A stretch of DNA of 64,000 nt from Nautilus pompilius (taxonomy: Eukaryota > Mollusca > Cephalopoda > Nautilida > Nautilidae), in contig JACATO010001143.1 in assembly GCA_018389105.1 (NCBI GenBank), positions 1 through 64,000 on the forward strand, read 5' to 3'. The notes beneath the pieces are model-generated. The model did not search any database. It had not been told where the DNA came from and saw only the letters and a list, made by a program, of their open reading frames with translations. Every line of letters starts with the position of its first letter. The first letter of the stretch is position 1. Positions 61,621 to 64,000 of the stretch are shown piece after piece. A program made the position numbers and the translations under genes.

Positions 61621-63321
61621 TGCAAATGATTAAAATAGGAAGAACATAAACCTTTAATGGATATGGATTACTGAATTTGAAGTTTTAAATCCGAGCAAGA
61701 TGTAGCTGGTATCTAGACTTCACTCAAATCAAATTTATTGCCTGAATTCAGAACATCATGATGTAATAAGACTAAATTCTCCCTTTCAGATGCATAGCAC
61801 ACCTCTTGTGAATTGAACTGGTCTGGTTCTTTTAAATTAAAATCTAGGTTTATTGATACTAAGAGTTAATGTCAAATGAACGCTACTGTTTGTAGGTTTA
61901 TTTATTGACCATGAAAATCTGCGCATATGTAAAGAGAGACAAAAAAATTTCTCCTAAATCCTGCTGACATTTTTTGGAAAGTCATGCTCACCAAAAAAAC
62001 AACATTAATTGTATGAAGACGGGAGATCTATCAGCTGATTACTGACTTCTGGAAGAAAAGAGCAGCACGTACAAAGGTGCTTTTCTTTAAAAATTAAAAT
62101 GCAACAACATGGGTTATCCAACCACTGAGCTGAAGTCATATCTCTGGCAGCAAATAACCCATCTCACCAAGTTCTTTCCTTTTTTTTTGCCAAGATAAAA
62201 ATGAAAATCCGGGTGGTTAGAGGACATCACAAGATTCTTTCCAGTCAATTCCTTTTAGATTTTTCATATTTTAGTCGGGTAGTTCAAACTATCACGGCTT
62301 ATACAAAGCCTCAGGGAAATAAAATGACCAAGAATATGAGCCTTAGAATTAATTCTGCTGCTACTAGCTATTTGCTGGTCATTTATTCCACTCATTAGCA
62401 ATTCTGTTACTAATATTTTCAGTCATTTAGCAGCTTCCCAAATGTTTATGACTTTCTCTAATAAATCAGCACCCTTTCTGAAATGAGGTGTCTCACCACA
62501 CATCAGGGATTTATACAACAATTTACTCTCAGGTTTGATACCATCATTGTCACATTATCACCTGAAAGGGTATTAAGTCTAGACTAGGCTACTACAGCGT
62601 CTGGGTGGGGTTGTTTTTGCTGTCACCTAGCAACCTGGACCACTGGAGAAATTATGATGTATTACTCTTGTGTATGAGGTTAAAGATCTTATTAGACTAC
62701 CTTCACATTATCAAGGGGCCCTCCAAGCCAGCTATAAGTAAGTTATTTACCCATTTAAACCATTTGTATAATTTGTGAGCTTTCTAGATATGGTAATTGA
62801 TGGTTTGTTTTTCAGATTTATTTAGATCCTTTTGCTTGTGTTCACTGACTGACTACATGATAAAAAGTGAGAGAAATTGCAAGTTACATTCATCCACAAT
62901 CATCAACATTGATAAGTCTATTTTGATTTTTTATTAAATATCCGTACAGTCAAACTAATTAATAAATGGTGCTCTTGATAGGCTAACTTGCACTTGGTTA
63001 GTAAACACAAAACTAGCATGCATGTATTATAGAGGGAGTCCCCTCCCAATACATACTGTGCCCAAGACCTTTGTAGACCTTAATACAGTCAGCCCTACGC
63101 TAACCATTTACTCATGCATCTTGACTTTGCTTGGTATTGATGCAACTTTGTTTCATGGGTGCCTACTTGTCCAGCGTGGATTATCTTCAACCACCATAGA
63201 AGGGTTTTAATTATATTTTGTCTAAGAATAGCTGGTCTGCCTAGTCTCAGAGCACCCTACCTTACTACTGCATAATCTTTACAGCGCTTCACGTGTGTAT
63301 TTTCTTGTTTTGAATTTGCAG

Positions 63322-63507
63322 ATTCGCCTGGCTCTGTCAGTTGGCACGCCGTTCCAGATCTTCCATCACCACCTCACCTTTATGTTGGAAAAAATTCTGA
63401 GTCGACCAGAGCGTGTTGTGTTCAGCTCTTTAGCTAGTACATCTGCAGTTCTTGACTTCCTGGAAGAAAACTACAGGATTTCAGCATCCGGAAAGCCAAC
63501 CAGCTGA
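63322..63507 (+). CDS. DUS4L: DUS4L terminal exon C with stop codon
   Basis: It begins in phase 0 after TTTGAATTTGCAG. The frame reads IRLALSVGTPFQIFHHHLTF, then MLEKILSRPERVVFSSLAST, then SAVLDFLEENYRISASGKPTS and TGA at 63505-63507. This is the C-terminal helical region of DUS4L, typically '.ALxLGTPxxxFHxHLxxMxEK..SR.EKRVFNxLSSTSAxxDYL'. Joining A, B and C gives about 160 residues, about half of the roughly 317 residues of the human protein. The C-terminus is a few residues longer than in human. No break or frameshift is seen. Confidence 0.93.
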   Translation: MRLALSVGTPFQIFHHHLTFMLEKILSRPERVVFSSLASTSAVLDFLEENYRISASGKPTS

Positions 63508-63725
63508 TGCCCAAGAGGAAATGTGTGATCAATCATGTTTGAAACATCTCGGCTTGGCCCAGTCACCTGGAGGAGGTGGGGCAAATGTCACCATTTCAAG
63601 AATTTTCATGAATGAAAGGCTGATGAGTGATACCACCAATGCCTTGTGGTGCCTGGGAAACTAAAACATAAGTCTGGTTCATTTTACAGTAAGGTAAATA
63701 AACACTCACTAAACCTTTCATTTTT
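63508..63725 (+). other. Probable DUS4L 3' UTR
   Basis: It extends from the stop codon to just past the first AATAAA. The 70-codon frame overlapping this region in another phase is not a separate gene. The end is inferred, not proven. Confidence 0.55.
63697..63702 (+). terminator. Candidate polyadenylation signal AATAAA
   Basis: First canonical AATAAA after the DUS4L stop codon, 190 bases downstream. A cleavage site would be expected 10-30 bases later. In AT-rich DNA such a hexamer can occur by chance. Confidence 0.5.
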
Positions 63726-63779
63726 GCGAACAACATATCATGGAATACCATTCTCCTCTATCTTGGATTTTTGCGATCA

Positions 63780-63935
63780 TCATACTACTATTAAAATATC
63801 ACCAAGTTTTTATTACTGCCATATCATCATGTACCATTGACTACCTTTATTTTCATGACCACCATACCACTAGGATACTATCGACTATTTCTATCTCCAT
63901 GACCACCCTACCATTATAATACATCACTGACTACC
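63780..63935. repeat. Degenerate tandem repeat, about 44-bp unit
   Basis: TACCATTGACTACC (about 63831), TACTATCGACTATT and TACATCACTGACTACC recur about 44 bp apart, with CCATGACCACC(A/C)TACCA segments between. It is downstream of the gene. Confidence 0.55.
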
Positions 63936-64000
63936 AAGCCAATTTCATCCCACAGAATTTGTTTCCATTGCTATTTGAAGTTCTGCTTTAGTGTTATATT

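Larger units (their letters stand above)
46182..63321 (+). other. DUS4L intron, 17.1 kb
   Basis: It is bounded by GTGAGT and TTTGAATTTGCAG, in phase 0. It holds a transposase remnant (47.2-47.6 kb), SINE copies, a palindromic element (56.35 kb) and simple repeats. Open frames at 49129-49443, 49656-50039 and 58647-58991 are not recognisable proteins. The stretch from about 54.3 to 61.5 kb has almost nothing I can name beyond the palindrome and A- or T-runs. Confidence 0.85.

Noticed and set aside
63452-63664. 70-codon frame overlapping the last DUS4L exon
   Set aside because: It is in a different phase from the coding exon and mostly lies in the 3' UTR.

Overview
The window looks like AT-rich, intron-dominated animal DNA. 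The only host gene I can identify is a DUS4L-type tRNA dihydrouridine synthase on the + strand. Three consecutive coding exons are visible, at about 28.1, 46.1 and 63.3 kb. They are joined by two introns of about 17-18 kb with consistent splice sites and phases. The exons encode roughly the C-terminal half of the protein and end at a stop codon near 63.5 kb. The N-terminal half, which carries the catalytic cysteine, was not found and probably lies upstream. The protein is clearly metazoan-like. The dispersed repeats, including many copies of a tRNA-headed element carrying an AAGGGAGACAAC module, make me think of a mollusc, possibly a gastropod, but that is an inference with moderate confidence at best.

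Layout. 1-28.1 kb: non-coding DNA upstream of the first visible exon. It holds a 58-bp minisatellite (3.0-3.8 kb), a decayed LINE reverse transcriptase (10.7-11.3 kb), small tandem duplications, and a transposon cluster at 18.2-20.5 kb. That cluster has a Tc1-like remnant, a small palindromic element, and a nearly complete mariner-type element with two frameshifts. 28.3-46.1 kb: intron with a degenerate relative of the 58-bp repeat (29.8-30.2 kb), several tRNA-derived SINE copies (33-37 kb), a foldback array (38.6-38.9 kb) and the 3' end of a second LINE on the minus strand (41.8-42.2 kb). 46.2-63.3 kb: intron with a second transposase remnant (47.2-47.6 kb), more SINE copies and another palindromic element. 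63.3-64.0 kb: last exon, 3' UTR with an AATAAA, then a degenerate tandem repeat.

The most interesting non-coding signals are: (i) five dispersed copies of a palindrome of about 70-90 bp whose loop is conserved as well as its arms, which looks like a tiny Tc1/mariner-type MITE; (ii) four near-perfect ATTCCCACAATGCA motifs, like the ZNF143/Staf binding site, two of them inverted at the ends of a segment of about 212 bp; and (iii) a tRNA-derived SINE family with ten or more copies. I found no bacterial-type system, CRISPR array, rRNA or convincing functional tRNA gene. Most other open frames of 60-160 codons lie in repeats or have no recognisable content, so they are not listed as genes.
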